A stretch of 64,000 nucleotides of DNA, taken from positions 53,817,177 to 53,881,176 of the forward strand of contig CM045768.1 of the NCBI GenBank assembly GCA_025200525.1. Direction: 5' to 3'. Of the stretch, positions 11,263 to 22,860 are shown in pieces. The notes below the pieces were generated by a model. The model was not told the origin of the DNA, made no database searches, and saw only the letters and a program-made list of their open reading frames with translations. The position numbers and the translations under genes were made by a program. Each line of letters begins with the position of its first letter. Positions within the stretch are counted from its first letter, which is position 1. Origin of the DNA: Camellia lanceoleosa (lineage: Eukaryota; Streptophyta; Magnoliopsida; Ericales; Theaceae).

Positions 11263-11475
11263 TTAATTTCCAAGAAGTGATTGTATAATAGGTTAAGATA
11301 AGTAAGGATGGTGATAACCATAGACAAGTTTTGTATTGGAACATCCCTTAAAAGATTATTGTGGCTCAAATCAAAAGCTTCGATTTGAGAACAATGAAAA
11401 ATATTAGATAAAAAGTTGGTTAAATCGGCAGAGAGGTATTCTTCTTCTTCTTCTTCGTAGGTTTTGAAAATGATG
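11263..11475 (-). pseudogene. Relic of a leucine-rich-repeat protein
   Basis: On the minus strand the ORF spanning 11238-11564 contains two stretches close to the plant extracellular LRR consensus: IEAFDLSHNNLLRDVP and ILTYLNLLYNHF (the usual forms are LxxLDLSxNxLxGxIP and LxxLNLSYNxF). About two LRR units are left, with no kinase, signal peptide or membrane span. The upstream part of the ORF (EEEEEE, from a CTT repeat) is low complexity. It is probably a decayed fragment of a receptor-like protein or kinase carried to this site. Confidence 0.4.
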
Positions 11476-11540
11476 AGACTCTCCTTCTTCTTAGTGAGTT
11501 TTGTTAAGATTTTCTGGAAGGGAGGTTTTTTTGAGGGTGT

Positions 11541-13130
11541 GAGGGTGAGCAACTCCAACCACACTCTTTACTTTTCACTAACTAAAGTACGAAAAAAATA
11601 TACTTTTTATTTTATCTAATTAATTTAGCTATTATGTTCTCCAACCACACTCTTTATTTTAACTAATCATTCAAACTAGCTTAATTAATTTTTAAAACAA
11701 AAATTACTAATTTCTAATATTTTACTAATATAAATTTGCAATAATAATAAATTTGCCCATACAAACATACAAAACTTATAGAATGAGAAGAAAAAAAATA
11801 TAAAATACAAAATAAGTTATTCTGTAATTCATCAAACAGAATTGAAAGAATATATAAAATTGCTACATACACATATACATATATAAAATATATAAAATTT
11901 CAAATCCAAGACATAAATATACAAAAATTCAAGATATATAAATAGATATTTGTTTGGAGAGCCTATAGGGCTCTTCAATTATAGTCACCAAAAAAGTAGA
12001 ATAGTAAAGTAGCCAGTCCAATAGCCAGTCCATTGGAGCTCAAAATTAGAGTTATATTGGCTAAAATGCCTAACAAACTTTTTTTAATTATCTCCTTGTG
12101 CATTTAATAGATGGAATGTTTAAGGAGAATTTTGGTATCATTTGGGAGGAACAAAAGAAATTTTAAGGGTTTCAAAATTTATAAGTGAGAGTCTAAAGAA
12201 ATGGGAGGTCCAAAATAATTTATAGGGTGCTAATAACACTACTCTATTTATTATTATATAAATGATTAAATAGGAGCTAATTAAAATATTTTTTAATTTG
12301 TGATTTTTTTATTTATAAAAATACATCATTTGTTAAACTTATTATAGGGCACGAAAATTGAAAATGAGCCAACTATTTGGAATGAGGAGTATATAAAGAG
12401 ACAATTGTTAGTGAGTGTTTATGAGATATTGTTTGATGTTAAAAATTGTGTAAAAAATATTTTAAAAATAGTAACATGTTAAAAGGTTTTGAAATTAATA
12501 AAAAAAAGTGTTTTGAAGTTAGAATCCTTCAATTAATAGTCCTAGAAATTGAATCATTCATAAATTGGATCCATAAATCATTGAGTGAATTCATTAATTA
12601 GTAAAGTATCAATTAAAGAAAAAAGCATGAAATGTTCTAAAGATGCAATTTTCTGGGGGAAAAAATTAAATAAATAGCTTGATGTAATAATTTTTATGAG
12701 TTCATGGATTTTTACAATAATATAGATTGGCAATTGGGAAATCTCCTACTAACATGAATTGTTTCTTCCCAAAAAAAAAAAATTTTTGTTGTCATGGACG
12801 GAAACGTATTGTAGAGAAGTGTAGCTCCATCTTGTATGTGAAGAAGTAAAACATACCTATATAAATATAAGAAATATTGCAAACAAAAGAAGAAATAATG
12901 TAAACGAGGAGATGAACCAATGCTAGATGTTATGTGTGAGACCAGGCACATACTTACCATGAACCAATTCTGTTTTGTTTTGAAGCTTTTCCATCAATAT
13001 TTACCATGAACAAAAGTTTTCACAGAGCTTGTAAACAAGCACATAAGTATATACAAATCAAGAATAAATTGTAAAGTGATTTTACATTAAGTTTAATCAG
13101 AGAGAAAATAGATTACCATCACAGGGTTGT
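11541..13130. other. AT-rich intergenic stretch
   Basis: The words CTCCAACCACACTCTTTA occur at about 11550 and again at 11640, suggesting a decayed MITE. From 12050 to 13130 no gene or recognisable repeat is seen; ORFs there are short and low complexity. Confidence 0.45.
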
Positions 13131-13164
13131 TGGTTGAATTTCTACTTACAGTTTATTTCGTTAA

Positions 13165-13450
13165 ACTCTTTCCGACGATTCTCACAGACGGCGCTAATTA
13201 TAAGACCATGAAAATCATCTCACATGGATTGTAGAGTTCTAACGAAGAGATGAACTTTGTCTCTGTAGATTTGCAAAGATGAGCATGATCGACGCCACCC
13301 AACTGGGGTTGTCGGTCGGAGACACTCCGATGGCGAAGTTAGTCACTTGAGTGAAAGAATGAAGGTATAGAAATGAAGAGTGTTGGTGTGTAGTGTAGAG
13401 AGAGATGACATACCTCCTCTTTTGGGATGCCCTCTTTTATATAGATGTGG
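13165..13450 (-). repeat. Possible LTR relic
   Basis: The sequence around GGTCGGAGACACTCCGATGGCGAAGTTAGTCA, followed by a purine-rich stretch and TTTTATATAG, has the layout I associate with plant LTRs read in reverse. The Gypsy LTRs here (25880-26015, 36410-36545) show a comparable order. No paired LTR was found. This is inference from layout, not alignment. Confidence 0.25.
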
Positions 13451-13513
13451 GGTATGATATTTGTTTGGACTAAACCCATTGTAGTCTTTGTTTGGATTAA
13501 TCCTAATAGGCTG

Positions 13514-13534
13514 ATATATATATATATATATATT
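13514..13534. repeat. (TA)n microsatellite
   Basis: About ten TA units in a row. Confidence 0.85.
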
Positions 13535-14541
13535 TTGGCTGTCACATTATGTTTTCTTCATCTTCGTCGCCCAAAATATTTGTATTTATTAGAAAATTTT
13601 CATAATGATTTTTTTAAAAAAAATCATGATCATTACATATTGATTAACACTACAACAAAGTCATGTTTACACTATATTTTACATCATGTTTGGATCATGA
13701 ATATCTTGAATTTGTTAAGAAAACGAAAAATACAATTTTTTGCAAATATTAATTTCTTTATTGGTAACTAAACAAAAAAAATATATTTTAAAATCTCATT
13801 TTCTATCCATGAATGAATTTAATCCCAAGTGAAGTTATATGATGAAGCCTTAATAGGTCTTCATGCATTCTTACATGCAATGATCCTGGTGGGTTCTCTT
13901 TCTAAGCTACTAATTCCAGACAAAACACATACATCAAATGGAGACAATACAGAACAAATACTATCATGGAAGCACAACTTTTATAGCCCCTAAGTTAGAT
14001 TTTGTATTTCATACTCAAGATTTTTTTATTTTTTTTTTTTTTTTAATGACTAGATTTCCAGGCCAACTTACGCGCACTTTAACTAATCCTGAGAGCCACG
14101 CAAAATATCCCCTCCACGTGGATCGGACAAATCTAGGGGATGGCTACAAAGAGCGAATTGCTTCTAATAATAGTTGAGCCTGAGATCTAAAAAGAACACA
14201 CCTCTAGACCACAAGTTGCACCCACTGTACTCTCAAGTTTGAAGAAAACTTAGAAAGATCAAGATCAGAAACAATGAGCAGAACAACCCTACAATAAAAT
14301 CTCCCATACACCTTTCAAATCCACAACCATTCAATCCAAATGCAATGGTGTAGCATACAATACTTAATCAAGTTTCTGTTAAGACTATGATCCAGAGTAA
14401 CATAGAGCAATTTGTTCCTTCTATTTTTTTAAATCTGTGCTGTCCAATTTCCAGCTAATTCTTCTCGTCTTTAATCAAATTTGTAAATATTTCATGACAG
14501 AACTCTCCTATGCAAAATTTACAGAACCCACCCACAAACCT
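13535..14541. other. Intergenic stretch and probable 3' untranslated region of the FDM-type gene
   Basis: AT-rich, with a T-run near 14024-14044. The last few hundred bases before 14542 would be the 3' untranslated region of the minus-strand gene. No other gene is seen. Confidence 0.4.
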
Positions 14542-15525
14542 TTAGTTTCTCTTCCGTTTATGTAACTTCCATTGTTTCAATAGGAATGATACTGCCTCTT
14601 TTAATGTTGCCTTCCTTTTCTCCTTGGAATTCCATAGCTCTGACAGGGGGTACCGACCACTGGGGTTGTACTGATTCATCTCGCTCAGTGCTGTTGTCAC
14701 AGACTCATAGACTTCATCACCAAACTCATCCTTCAGACTTTTCAGTTTTTCATCCTCCCCATCAATTATTTCCTGAGCAGCCATATTGAATATAAATCAT
14801 ACAATTAATGTCAATGGAAAGCTGAAAGGAAAAAGAGTTTCAAGGAAGATAGATGACCAAACAAGCAAACTGATTAAGTAGTACAAGTGTAATATGCCTA
14901 ACTTGGACTTTAAATAGACCAAACTAGTCATGTCGGAGGTGATATCAAAAAATGCATGGACTTTAAATAGATTAATGAAGTCCCATTAGTAGTGTGGGAT
15001 TCATTCTCCACTAAATCTGTGTCCCCTTATCCAATGCCCTTTCCCCACTACACGATGTGGCATCTCTAGAATTAAAATTCAATTAATTTGCCACATTAGA
15101 CCATCTCCAACGGTTCACCAAACCTGGCATCAAATTTGAAATTTGGTAAAAAATGTACTTTTTGAAACTCCAACGGTTTCACCAAACTGATATCAAATTG
15201 AGAATTGAACAAAAAAATCATCAAACTGAGAACAGGATACAGATTTCAGCAAATTACTGTTTGTGACCGTTGGAGGAGAGGAACCGGTCAACCAGCCGGT
15301 TGACCAACCGGTCGACCACTAAAAGGTTCAAACAGTTCAAATGGGTAGGTTCAAACAATTAAAAAAATTAAAATAAAAAATATTTTTGCCTTACCGGTCG
15401 ACCACTAAAAGATTCAAACAGTTCAAATGGGTAGGTTCAAACAATTAAAAAAAATAAAAATAAAAAATATTTTTGCCTTACCGGTCGACCACTAAAAGGT
15501 TCAAACAGTTCAAATAGGTAGGTTC

Positions 15526-15560
<35 letters not shown>

Positions 15561-15827
15561 CTTACCGGTCGACCAACCGGTTGTCCCTGGAACAGATTTG
15601 ATGAAAATCAACCATTGGAGCATTCTATATCAGATTGAGAAAATAGTCATTTTTTTACTTAGATTTGGTGAAAAATTAGGTGAACCGTTGGAGATGCTCT
15701 TATGCGACGATGGGAAAAGAACACTGGACACGGGGTAGAAATTTTGGGAAGTAGATGCAAACAAGTCACAGGGCAATCCTGTGGCTAGGCTAATTCATAA
15801 ATGCCTCTTTGCATAATCACAAGATAG

Positions 15828-15862
<35 letters not shown>

Positions 15863-18800
15863 GGGGGGGGGGGGGGGGGTGTGTAAAATTTATGCAAAAA
15901 TACAGATCTTTTAATTTCATATTCTTATTTTTTTTTTAAAAGAAATTAAGGACGTTTACAAGGCCAACCATTCGGTTTTTCTGAATTCAGTTCTTGTCTG
16001 TCTACATGTCATGTACAAAGCTCTGTCAAGTCTAATAAATACTACATGCAAATGTCAACCAACAATGTCAGACTGGTGAAAGGTTTAGGCATTGTAAAAC
16101 AGGGAAACACCATCAGTACAAAAAAAGAGAATTAAAGGGTAATGGAATGTCAACATAATACATACCTTGTGATCTCCTCCCACTGGGATGATCTTAAAAG
16201 GATGCCAGCTTGGATCCCTAAGGTAATCCTCCCACAAGGAGCACAACTCTATTGCTTTCTCCGCTGCTTCTTCATGCATATACTTTTTCTTGGCTGCTGT
16301 GTGGAATGGCTTATCATCAAGCTCTCCCATTCTCTTGACATTAATGAAAGCGCGGCTGTCCTTCAAACCCTACCAAGGCAAGAAAAGTATATTATCCACT
16401 AAATATTAAAGGAATTCATTTTACAAAAGACTTTCACAGATTCTTCATTTTACAAGAGAGAGAGAGAGAGAGAGAGTATTGACACGAACATATTTGCGAC
16501 TTTTCACCATAGATTTTCTCAATGGGAAGTTGTCATAGAAAAAACACAAACAGAAGTCAAACTAATCTTCAGTCTACAATGCCATGAAAAAAATTATGCA
16601 TTATAGAATTGAGATTAATGTTTTTACAGAAATATATGGCGTTCCTTTTGGAGAACACACTGTAGACATACATGGGTTATGGCCTCTTTCTGGCACCTAT
16701 TCATATGTGTACTTATTTAGGAGAAAATAAGGTAGCGTTTGGTAGAGCTTTAGAATTATGATTTGAGAATAGAGTTGTATTTTGAGTTTGTGAGTTTTGG
16801 AATTATGATTTGAATGTGGAAAATTTGTTACAGAAATATATGGCATTCCTTTTGAAAAGAGTTTGAAATGAATGACGTGACCTATGATATTTGATTAAAA
16901 AATTTACAAATCATAATCAAACACACAATCCAAAATTCTATTCAAAACTCTTAAAAAAAATTTTAAAAATTCTGAATTTTTTTTATTTAAAATATAAAAA
17001 TAACAGATGCAAAAAATATATATATATATATAAAGCCGAACATTGTTCCGGTCAACATGCCAGACATCCAGGTGGATGACCGGATAGATGAGTTTTCAAA
17101 CGCGGGTGTGGAAATGATTTTTGAAACACGGAACCAAACGTCGCATTCAAATCAATGGGTGAAATTATGATTTGAGAGCTCCACTAAACACAGCCTAAGT
17201 TTTTTTTTTTTTTAATATTTATAATGCATGTAACCTAGCAGATGATTTCACACAAATCGGAATGACCCCTTTCTTTATTTATCATTAACAACCTTTTCCC
17301 ATCATAATCCCAACAAGGCATAAAGAATGTCAACAATGAGGCATACCTTACAAAATAATAAGCCCTATAGAAGGTGGGTGTATTCAATATAAACAAGTGA
17401 AGAAACCAGCAACCAAAAAGCTTCTAAAGTTTTAGTGCTTTACATTACAGCTAGAACCTGCATTCCCCTGCCTTATGCTTCAAACATGCACATCGTAAAC
17501 AGCCAAATTTACTGCAATGAATTGTTTCACAATTTTGGATTGGGTTGACAAGAAGCCAGAAACAATACGGTCAAGGTAAGTTTGTTTTTGCTGTAGAAGT
17601 ACGAAATGTGATTCTGAATTATAAATTAAAACCTGCATCTTGTTAACATATTAGGACCTGCTTCTGTCAGTGGTTCATACATAAGAAATAAGGTTCTCGC
17701 AGCAGTAAGTAAGAAAATCAGAGCCTTAGGCCTTGCTTGGTTTGTCTCTTAAGAGACAATTTTTGAGAAAAAATTTCACAAATTTGTTTGGTCGAAAATT
17801 TTTGAAAAAACAAAAAAAAATCCAAAATCACTTTTCTCTCTCATCCTAAACATCAATCAATCATTTTTTCTCTTACACCCATCTATTCAACTACAAAAAA
17901 AAAAAAAAAATCAAATCATCCCAAACTCTAAATCTGCAAAACTATTTTCGAAATATACAACCAAACAAATTTTATAAATTCTTGGGTGAATTACACTAAT
18001 AGTCCCTATAGTTTGGGGCTTGTGTCACTTTGGTCCCTGACTTTTCAATTGTGACACATTTGACCCTGAATTTTGAATCTTGTTCCAAATAAGGACAATT
18101 GAAAATATTATTAGATTTTTCAAGGGTAAAATCGTCAATTTGATAAAATATAAACTAATTTGACAAAAATAAATGTCAAACAAATATTTTTGGATTTTTA
18201 AAAATTATTTCTACCTGCTAAAAATAAAATTATGTAAAATTGATAAATCTTTTAAACATTTATTTATTTTTTTTACCAAATTAATTTTTATTATGTGTTT
18301 GGATGATGATCATGAAAAATTAATTTTAAAAAATTAATCATGTAATTTTTATTAATTTTTATCAATTTAAAATAATTTTATCATTGGTGGATAAAAATAA
18401 TTTTTAAAAAATTAAAAATATTTTTTTGACATTTAATTTTGTCAAATTAGTTTATATTTTATTAAATTGATAATTTTGCCCTTGAAATTAAACAATGGTA
18501 ACTTCAATTATCCTTATTTAGAACAAGATTTAAAATTCATAGTCAAATGTGTCATAATTGAAAAGTCAGAGATCAAAGTGACACAAGCCCCAAACTATAA
18601 GAATTATTTGTGTAATTTGCCCTAAATTCTTTCTAGAAAGTTATTTTTCAAAATTATTTCACAAATACAAACCAAACATGGCCTTAATTTCCAAATAACA
18701 GTGTTTCTATCAAGATATGTATGCAATCTAGCAAGTTTGTTAAGATTTAAGGTGCTATGCAGGGCACAGAGAGGGATAATAAAAACAATGCACAATTAGT

Positions 18801-21800
18801 ACACATTAATGTGTATTTGGGAGGGATAATGTAGATAGTAAATTCAAGACCTAATTTCACAAATACAAACCAAACATGGCCTTATATTATTTCAATGCTT
18901 CAGTGTTGTGGGTGTGTGTGGGTGTGGGTGTGTGTGTGTGTCAGAGTGTGGGTTGGTTTGGTTTGTGGTAGAAACGCGATTTGCAATAACGTTTTCTAAT
19001 AAAAAAAAAATATTATATGTACAGTGAAAGCGTGATTTCAAATAGCGTTTTCTTCACACAAAAAAATTTTATGTTAAAAGCGCGATTTGAAACAACGATT
19101 TCTTAATTAAAGCGCGTTTTGTAATAGCGCTTTCACTATTCATCAAATTTTGGGCTCCAAACAGTGAAAGCGCGATTTGTAATTGCGCTTTAGCCTAATT
19201 TGATAAATCCGTCCAAACTAGACCTAATTTGGGAAATAAGATGCAAAAGAGGCTTAATATGGGAAAAGCCCCCTCCATTCGACATAGTGCAGAAGAAATT
19301 TCAGTGAATGGCAAACTAGGTTTTCTATGTTAAGATAAATAAATAAATAAAACCTAGTTTAAGATCAACACTACGGCATAAACACATTTTGGCGGCTTGT
19401 TTCTATCCACGTGTGATGATACAATAGAATAGAACAAATACATGTCTTGCAACTAGCAAGCTACACCTAAGCTCATTTCTTAAAACTCTACATTTTTTCA
19501 ATAAGAGTAGTATTAATAGTTTTTCAGATTGACAATAGGTTTATCAAAAATACATTGTTTAAAAGAACATGTGAGACAGAGAGAGAGAGGGGCTTACATT
19601 AATTAGCTCTTTGCGAGCTTCCTGCAACTCATCATTGCTTTTAAGCTCCTTGACTATGAGTGCCTGATTAAGTGCTTCAATGTCTTCGAGTTCTTCTTCC
19701 TTCTCTTGAAGATCTTTCTTAATTGATTCCATCTTCCTCTTATCTTCGTTATTACCATCCTCACTAATATGTTTCATTACTTGTATAGCTCCCCTCATAC
19801 GCTCAATCTCCAACTCCAGTGCTTGCTTGGCATCAAGTTTCTTTTCCAGTTCAATAATTCGTTTGTGAAGTTTCTCCTTTTCTCTCTGCCATTTACATCA
19901 GTCATTCGTATGATTCTAACTAAAACAAAAATATTGTCCTGGTAATGCAGTATAACACCAAAAAAAATCAGCAACATACCTTTTGATCCTCTGCTAACTT
20001 CAACATACTTTCATCAGCCTTCTTTTGCTCCAAAATTGCCCTCTTATTCTGCAGGAATAAAACTGCTGGTATCACTTCTGCACAAAAATTTCTAATATTT
20101 TTTCTCCAGAGAATCTAACCAATTGCCACTAAAAACCAATCCAAAACATTAGACATAAACAATTTTAACTACACTATACTTGGGCAGATGAAGGAATGAA
20201 ACAGAGATACTGAGTTTTGAATCCAATGGAGAGTCAAACAATATAATAGCTTCAACCCAACACTAAATCAGACACGATGTAATTGGTAGAGAAGTCCAAA
20301 TGTTTTTTTTTTTTTTTTTCTTATTCTAGTATGTATGATGCATGAAAATGCGCAAACACTGTAATATCAAATTACTGCTCCAAGTGTGGATTTAGAAAAT
20401 TTAGTCCAAAAAAAACCTAACATACTTGCTGTCATCATAAAGGCATGTGCATGCTACACGGGTAAGAAAGCATCGATGTTGGTAAGTAAGAACGGAAAAT
20501 TACAAGAAGGATCAGCACCTCCATCTTATAATGGAGGTCAAGCCCTAGTACAACCAGATCATCTAGCTTTGTGCATTAGCGAAAGCAAGTTTTCTACTCC
20601 CCGCAAGTGCCTATAATTTCTCTCACGGATCAATGTTGACCTTGAAACTCTGCCAGTGTTGTTTTTCAACATCACTGGTCCCATGCCTGGACAAAGGAGG
20701 AGGTTTGTTCATCCCTCCCAAACAACATAACCAGCAGCAACAACTAAAGAAACACTCATGTAAAAGCATTAAGACTTAATTCAGTGGAACTTATTAAGTA
20801 TTTCATTTGTTCACCAGTAAGTCCAAAAGGAGACAGTCATCAATATATTACAGTGTAAATCCAGATGAAGTTGAGTACAACATATAAGCAAAAAAGGTTG
20901 GGACAAAGCTTTGTTGTATACAAAGGTAATACCATTTTCTTCTCATGGTCAAGCTTCCTTTTCTCACTCTCATTTAGAGCTTCACGTTCTTCCAGTTCTT
21001 TCTCGACCATTTCAAGTTGTTGCCTTTGAGCTTCCAAACGTGATTTACTCCTTTCATGGTCAGTGAAAATCTTTTCTAGTTGATCAGATGCATTCTTCTG
21101 CATTTCCTTCAGCTCTAATTAACAAGAAGTAAAATAAATAAATAAATAAGCTATGGAGAGCGTAGCATTATATAAACAAAATATGCACAATATATTCAGT
21201 TCTGAAATAGAGTAAATTTTCTGACACCGAATACAAAATTATACAATGGAATCATAATGCTTATGAACCAAGGCAAAATTAAGCTTTTCCTAGAATACCT
21301 TCATTATAAGTTTGAATCATCTCTTCCTTCTGCCTCATCACATTCCCCATGAAAATTTCAGTCCTGCTTATTTTGCTCTTTATCTCTTCGCATTTCATAT
21401 TCTTAACCTCAAGCTCATTAGTTAAGTTGGATACAAGTTTTGTGCCTTTTCTCTTATCTTCCATTTCAATATCTGAAATTGTCTTTAAGTCTCCATTCTT
21501 ACGAAGATATTCACCAATAAGACCATTCATGTTGTACTCCTCTTCTCGCGCAATCCAAGCATAAAGTTTATCCCCTTTATACCTGACTGAATGCCAATTT
21601 GTCTTCCCATGATTTTCCATTTCAAATGCTTTTTCAAATGTCATTGCATTCTCAAAGCCATCCCAATCTTTATTAAATTCTACTATTGCAAAGCCTGAGT
21701 GACCCCGGTAGTTCCACAAAGGATGAACCTTCACGAGGTTATACCCCTTGCTAACCCACTCCTCTTTTAGCTTTTTACCACTGTCTCCCACATACCTACC

Positions 21801-22403
21801 ATCTTTATATTCCACAACAATGTTGGCCACAACAGCCATCCAGGGCCAAACAATCAGCTCTTCCCCAGCTTTCCGTTTGGAAAGCTCAATAGTTTTTGTG
21901 GTGTATCGGGAGGATTTACCAGGTTCAGAAAGTTCTACAACGGTCTCCACCAGTTCAGTGGTTCTACTGGCATATTTTGATGGTGTAGTTTTCCCATCTA
22001 CAGGCCTCTCCAGTTCACTTCTTGTTCTTGTGGGAGATCGCGATGATTTCCTCTTCTCATCAACGTACTTATCCCCAGAGCCAGTAGTTTTTCCAGTGGG
22101 CCGTGATGATAAGCCCTTTGTATCTATACACCTCTCCAAATACTTCACCAAACCCAAATGTCTTGCTCTGTCCTTGAACCTTGCACTCTTCGAGTCACTC
22201 CCAATCCGAGAAGCATGTCGGAAAATCTCTTCAAAATCATATTCTTTCCTCCTCCTGTCATGACAATAGGGGCATTGGAAAATTTTACGCGAAATTCTGA
22301 CCCTTACCCTTCCATCTCTCAATTCCTTGTAGTACATGTATTTGTAATCTTCCAATTCAGTATCAGTAGAGTCATACTTCTTCTCCTCTCTTCTCCGAGA
22401 CAT
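14542..22403 (-). CDS. FDM: XS/XH-domain protein of the FDM/IDN2 family (RNA-directed DNA methylation)
   Basis: Six coding exons on the minus strand: 22403-21299, 21114-20933, 20048-19980, 19885-19598, 16369-16166 and 14772-14542. Joined in frame they give about 692 residues, in the family's size range. The ATG at 22403 is the first in the reading frame after a 3' splice site. Domains in order: zf-XS zinc finger (FQCPYC..FRHA, residues about 43-65); XS domain from about residue 180 ([29 protein letters not shown]) to 290; a long coiled coil rich in Glu and Lys across exons 1-4; and a C-terminal XH domain ([42 protein letters not shown]). In Arabidopsis such proteins bind double-stranded RNA through XS, pair through coiled coils and XH, and act downstream of AGO4/Pol V scaffold transcripts. 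All introns are GT-AG. Which FDM paralogue this is cannot be told. Confidence 0.93.
15099..15699. repeat. PIF/Harbinger-like (Tourist-type) MITE, family C copy 1, in the last FDM intron
   Basis: The ends are GACCATCTCCAACGGTTCACC and the complement of GGTGAACCGTTGGAGATGCTC. TTA flanks both sides (15096-15098, 15700-15702), as expected for PIF/Harbinger. The interior is enriched in CCGGTCGACC/CCGGTTGACC words and is swollen by a triplicated unit. A second copy lies at 41463-41892. Confidence 0.8.
15308..15565 (+). repeat. Three tandem copies of an ~86-bp unit inside the MITE
   Basis: Units start at 15308, 15394 and 15481, each opening CCGGTCGACCACTAAAAG and continuing through TTCAAACAGTTCAAAT and GTAGGTTCAAA to an A-rich tail. 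The third unit's tail has become a long A-run. The other copy of the MITE has a single unit. Confidence 0.85.
15832..15879. repeat. T30 run followed directly by a G18 run
   Basis: Thirty T residues (15832-15861) and then eighteen G residues (15862-15879) lie in an intron of the minus-strand FDM-type gene. Exact lengths may be unreliable in the assembly. Confidence 0.8.
16456..16475. repeat. (GA)n microsatellite in an FDM intron
   Basis: About ten GA units in a row. Confidence 0.8.
16731..17195. repeat. Non-autonomous TIR element, family B copy 2, in the long FDM intron
   Basis: The left end (GGTAGCGTTTGGTAGAGC) pairs loosely with the right end (GAGCTCCACTAAACACAGCC), and the subterminal words ATTATGATTTGAGA are mirrored on the other side. 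TAA flanks both ends (16728-16730, 17196-17198). The core carries CCAGACATCCAGGTGGATGACCGG, matching the core type of copy 1 at 10739-11262. A (TA)n tract lies at about 17017-17032. Confidence 0.65.
17729..18683. repeat. GGCCTTG..TIR element with TTA duplication, split by a nested insertion
   Basis: The ends GGCCTTGCTTGGTTTGT and (complement) GGCCATGTTTGGTTTGT are flanked by TTA at 17726-17728 and 18684-18686. This is the PIF/Harbinger pattern. The element proper is about 300 bp; the rest is the MULE-type insertion at 17984-18622. A further end fragment of the same kind (CACAAATACAAACCAAACATGGCC) lies at about 18857-18880. Confidence 0.7.
17984..18622. mobile_element. Mutator-like foldback element (639 bp) nested in the previous one
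   Basis: The termini GGGTGAATTACAC and (complement) GGGCAAATTACAC open inverted arms of over 120 bp; shared words include TATAGTTTGGGGCTTGTG and ACTTTTCAATT. It is flanked by a perfect 9-bp duplication, TAAATTCTT (17975-17983 and 18623-18631). It has no ORF. The arms would let the intron transcript fold into a long hairpin. Confidence 0.85.
18907..18942. repeat. (TG)n-type microsatellite
   Basis: GTGTGGGTGTGGGTGTGTGTGTGTG with interruptions, in the long FDM intron. Confidence 0.75.
18972..19190. repeat. Five dispersed copies of a GCGATTTG..hairpin word
   Basis: The words AACGCGATTTGCAATAACG, AAGCGTGATTTCAAATAGCG, AAGCGCGATTTGAAACAACG, AAGCGCGTTTTGTAATAGCG and AAGCGCGATTTGTAATTGCG occur at about 18973, 19028, 19078, 19110 and 19168. 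Several are followed by TTTTC or CTTTC, so AAAGCGC can pair with GCGCTTT within a unit. They lie in the long FDM intron. Confidence 0.7.
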
Positions 22404-22766
22404 TTATAACCTGAAATGAAACATAACCATCAAAACCATTTTACCTAAAACCCAATTGCGTGTCAAGAAATCCCGATAAATAGAGCATAAACCCTAAACC
22501 CAATATGCAAAACCCTGTTTTCCAGTCAAACGTGTTATGCTCAATGAGGTGAAAGTCTGTATTTTCTCTAATATAATCCTAACAAATATCATAAATTCTG
22601 TCTATCCACACATACTTTCGTTGCCATTACATACACAGAAAAAAAAAAGATATACATTCATAGGAATCCAATGATCAAAATTCTTATCTTGTAGTAATAC
22701 ATTTTCCCAGCAACCAAACAGAGCATATAATTAAAGCAACACATTAGCAAGAATGAACTGTCTTAC

Positions 22767-22860
22767 CTCGAATGCTAGAGAGAGTTCGATCGCTCTTCCT
22801 GAGGTTTCACCGACTCTAATCGCACTAGGGTTTTAGAGAGAGAGAGAGAGTGAGGTTTTT
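22767..22860 (-). other. Probable 5' untranslated exon of the FDM-type gene
   Basis: On the minus strand, CTCGAG..CATTCGAG is followed by the splice donor GTAAG (22766-22762). The matching acceptor (TTTCATTTCAG) ends at 22411, seven bases before the ATG. The proposed exon contains a CT-rich tract ((GA)n on the plus strand, about 22837-22850) and TAGGGTTTT (CTAAAACCCTAG on the plus strand), both common in plant 5' leaders. The 5' limit is uncertain. Confidence 0.6.

Noticed and set aside
20386..20616. 76-codon plus-strand ORF in an FDM intron
   Set aside because: No domain, no splice context, and it lies wholly inside an intron of the opposite strand.
21748..22263. 171-codon plus-strand ORF
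   Set aside because: It is the antisense of exon 1 of the FDM-type gene, whose own frame has clear zf-XS and XS motifs.
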